NCBI GenBank assembly: GCA_964566875.1
Contig: CAZMJM010000026.1
Coordinates: forward strand, 1 to 6,972
Source: CAZEQH01 sp964566875
Lineage (GTDB): Bacteria > Patescibacteriota > Minisyncoccia > Minisyncoccales > JANBVM01
DNA length: 6,972 bases
Direction: 5' to 3'
Positions 5,337 to 6,972 of this stretch are shown here, piece by piece. The notes below the pieces were generated by a model. It saw nothing but the letters and a program-made list of their open reading frames with translations. It searched no databases and was not told where the DNA came from. How positions within the stretch are numbered: the first letter of the stretch is position 1; each line of letters opens with the position of its first letter. Position numbers and translations under genes: made by a program.

Positions 5337-5343
5337 GTATATA

Positions 5344-6972
5344 ATGGCTAAAACTAAAACCATCGCCAAACACACCATCACCAAGGTTCAGAAGAGAGAC
5401 GGAACCATTGTAGAATTTGGCCAGAAGAAAATTTCTGATGCCATCTTCAAAGCAGTCACGGCCACTGGCCAGGGAGACGGCGACAAATCCAGGGCTCTAT
5501 CCAACAAGGTGGTTGAGATATTGAACAGGAGATTTAAAAAAGATGAAATTCCTCATGTCGAACAGATTCAAGACATCATTGAGGAAGTTTTAATTTTGGA
5601 AGGACTGGTTGACACCGCCAAAGCATTCATCCTTTACAGGGAACAGAGGAGAAGGATAAGGGAAGCGGTGGCGGTTAGCGAGGAGGCAGTGGAAAGGATA
5701 GACCAATACCTCGGACGGCTGGATTGGGAGGTTCAGGAAAATGCCAACATGGCCTTCTCTCTCCAGGGACTCAACCACTATGGGGTTTCTTACATCATCA
5801 AGAGATACTGGCTTAACAAGAGCTATCCGAAAGAAATCCGGGAAGCCAACGAGACGGGCGATTTCCATATCCACAATCTGGATACCCTGGGATGTTACTG
5901 TATGGGTTGGGACCTTTACGACCTTCTGCTCAGAGGATTTGGAGGGGTGACAGGTAAGGTGGAATCCAAACCCCCGAAACACTTCCGTTCTGCCCTGGGA
6001 CAGGTTGTTAATTTTCTCTATACATTGCAGGGCGAGGTGGCGGGAGCGGTAGCCTTTTCCAATTTTGATACCCTTCTGGCCCCTTTCATCCGCTATGACA
6101 ATCTGAACTACGCCCAGGTGAAACAGTCCCTGCAGGAATTTCTTTATAACATGGCCGTTCCCACCAGGGTCGGTTTTCAATGCCCCTTTACCAATGTAAC
6201 CCTGGACCTGCGTCCCTCTCCCGCTTTTGCTGGACAGCCCGTTATCATCGGAGGCAAGCCTCAGGAAGAAACCTATAAGGAATTTGAAGAAGAGATGCGG
6301 ACCTTTGACAAGGCCTTTTATGAAGTCATATTGGAGGGGGACAAGAGCGGCCGCCCCTTTCATTTCCCGATTCCTACCATCAACATCACCAAGGATTTTC
6401 CCTGGGACGACCCGGCCTTTGATGCGGTCTTTCAGGCTTCAGGGAAATACGGTACCAATTATTTTGCCAACTACATAAACTCCGAGATGAATCCCGAAGA
6501 CGTCAGGTCGATGTGCTGCAGATTGAGGCTGAGCATGAAACAGCTGCACAACAGGGGCGGCGGAGGTCTGTTTGGTTCAGGTTCCCTCACGGGAAGCATA
6601 GGAGTCGTTACCATCAACCTCTCCCGCATCGGATATCTCTCCAAGACCAAAAAAGAGTTTTTTCAGAGATTGGAGAGAATAATGGACCTGGCCAAAGAGA
6701 GCTTGGAAATCAAAAGGAAGAACCTGGAACACTTTATGGAAAAGGGTCTTTACCCCTATTCCAAATATTACCTGGAAGGCGTCAAAAAAATGAGGGGCAA
6801 GTACTATGCCAATCACTTTTCCACCATCGGGTTGGCCGGCATGAACGAAGCCTTACTAAACTTTATCGGGGACGACATCTCTACCAGCAAGGGAAGGAAA
6901 TTCGCCCTTGAAATAATGGACTTCATGAGGAAAATTCTGGTTAAGTATCAGGAGGAGACGGAAAATATCTAT
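5344..6972 (+). CDS. nrdD: Anaerobic (class III) ribonucleoside-triphosphate reductase NrdD, 3' end beyond window
   Basis: Class III reductases convert NTPs to dNTPs by a glycyl radical installed by the radical-SAM activase NrdG; they are oxygen-sensitive. The frame is open for 543 codons to the last base. An ATP-cone allosteric domain spans about residues 11-105 (TKVQKRDGTIVEF at 13-25, later 'AFILYREQRRRIRE'). The NRDD catalytic barrel follows: 'FHIHNLDTLGCYCMGWDL' (174-191, C184/C186), 'AFSNFDTLLAPFIRYDNL' and 'NMAVPTRVGFQCPFTNVT' in the middle, 'RSMCCRLRLS' (388-397, C391/C392, the likely thiyl-radical region), then 'GGGGLFG' and 'LTGSIGVVTINL' (405-426). The C-terminal zinc cysteines and glycyl-radical motif would lie past the window. 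ATG 5344 is preferred because it fits the promoter; an in-frame ATG at 5335 would add three residues but overlaps the -10. No Shine-Dalgarno sequence is visible. nrdG would be expected downstream. Confidence 0.95.
   Translation, partial: MAKTKTIAKHTITKVQKRDGTIVEFGQKKISDAIFKAVTATGQGDGDKSRALSNKVVEILNRRFKKDEIPHVEQIQDIIEEVLILEGLVDTAKAFILYREQRRRIREAVAVSEEAVERIDQYLGRLDWEVQENANMAFSLQGLNHYGVSYIIKRYWLNKSYPKEIREANETGDFHIHNLDTLGCYCMGWDLYDLLLRGFGGVTGKVESKPPKHFRSALGQVVNFLYTLQGEVAGAVAFSNFDTLLAPFIRYDNLNYAQVKQSLQEFLYNMAVPTRVGFQCPFTNVTLDLRPSPAFAGQPVIIGGKPQEETYKEFEEEMRTFDKAFYEVILEGDKSGRPFHFPIPTINITKDFPWDDPAFDAVFQASGKYGTNYFANYINSEMNPEDVRSMCCRLRLSMKQLHNRGGGGLFGSGSLTGSIGVVTINLSRIGYLSKTKKEFFQRLERIMDLAKESLEIKRKNLEHFMEKGLYPYSKYYLEGVKKMRGKYYANHFSTIGLAGMNEALLNFIGDDISTSKGRKFALEIMDFMRKILVKYQEETENIY

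Noticed and set aside
5340..5345. TATAAT overlapping the nrdD ATG as the main -10
   Set aside because: It would start transcription inside the coding region, and the nearest -35-like TTGGTG (5321) gives only a 13-bp spacer; the TTGACC-17-TAAAAT pair fits much better.
5270..5345. Replication origin in the ftsZ-nrdD spacer
   Set aside because: There is only one DnaA box, no cluster and no long AT-rich unwinding region, and dnaA, dnaN or gyrB are not nearby.
5590..6363. Minus-strand open frame of 257 codons opposite nrdD
   Set aside because: The plus strand here is an uninterrupted NrdD frame with family motifs throughout; the antisense frame shows no domain and is a codon-bias shadow. Short plus-strand frames within nrdD (5741-5950, 6227-6478, 6513-6911) are rejected for the same reason.

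Overview
The window is a compact, gene-dense bacterial segment with everything on the plus strand. It holds seven complete protein genes and one that runs off the right edge. It looks like a piece of a metagenome-assembled or draft genome, because a run of exactly 100 N (1738-1837) interrupts it. Several proteins resemble what I remember of Patescibacteria (CPR), particularly Parcubacteria: the HisRS start with 'SPTGMHDIL', the FtsZ segment 'AFWFCDDIL...ISDLIILPG', a class III ribonucleotide reductase, short spacers and almost no Shine-Dalgarno sequences. This assignment rests on family memory, not on a search. TGA ends three genes, so the UGA=Gly code of Gracilibacteria/Absconditabacteria is excluded. 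By eye the base composition is near half G+C, with no obvious shift between genes.

Layout. (1) Positions 3-1316: hisS, histidyl-tRNA synthetase, essentially starting at the left edge. (2) Positions 1372-1734: a HIT-family nucleotide hydrolase/transferase, followed 3 bases later by the N gap. (3) Positions 1919-3072: rpsU (bS21), a GatB/YqeY-domain protein, and ybeY (rRNA maturation endonuclease). This translation/rRNA cluster recalls the Firmicutes rpsU-yqeY...ybeY neighbourhood; yqeY and ybeY overlap by 8 bases. (4) Positions 3124-5263: ftsA and ftsZ, 10 bases apart. FtsA has its C-terminal membrane helix, but FtsZ stops at the end of the GTPase core, with no linker and no C-terminal tail peptide. 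(5) Positions 5264-5343: an 80-bp intergenic region holding a perfect DnaA-box 9-mer, two abutting hairpins (the second an intrinsic terminator) and a strong sigma70-type promoter whose -35 lies inside the terminator. (6) Position 5344 to the end: nrdD, anaerobic (class III) ribonucleoside-triphosphate reductase, with an N-terminal ATP-cone and most of the catalytic barrel; the glycyl-radical end is outside the window.

Together the genes cover tRNA charging, ribosome assembly and maturation, the cell-division ring, and dNTP supply under anaerobic conditions. I found no mobile element, CRISPR array, tRNA or rRNA gene. The most interesting points are the tail-less FtsZ beside a normal FtsA, the crowded ftsZ-nrdD spacer with its DnaA box and apparently leaderless nrdD promoter, the lack of usable Shine-Dalgarno sites, and a dyad in the rpsU leader that shares 12 bases with the 16S rRNA 530 loop.
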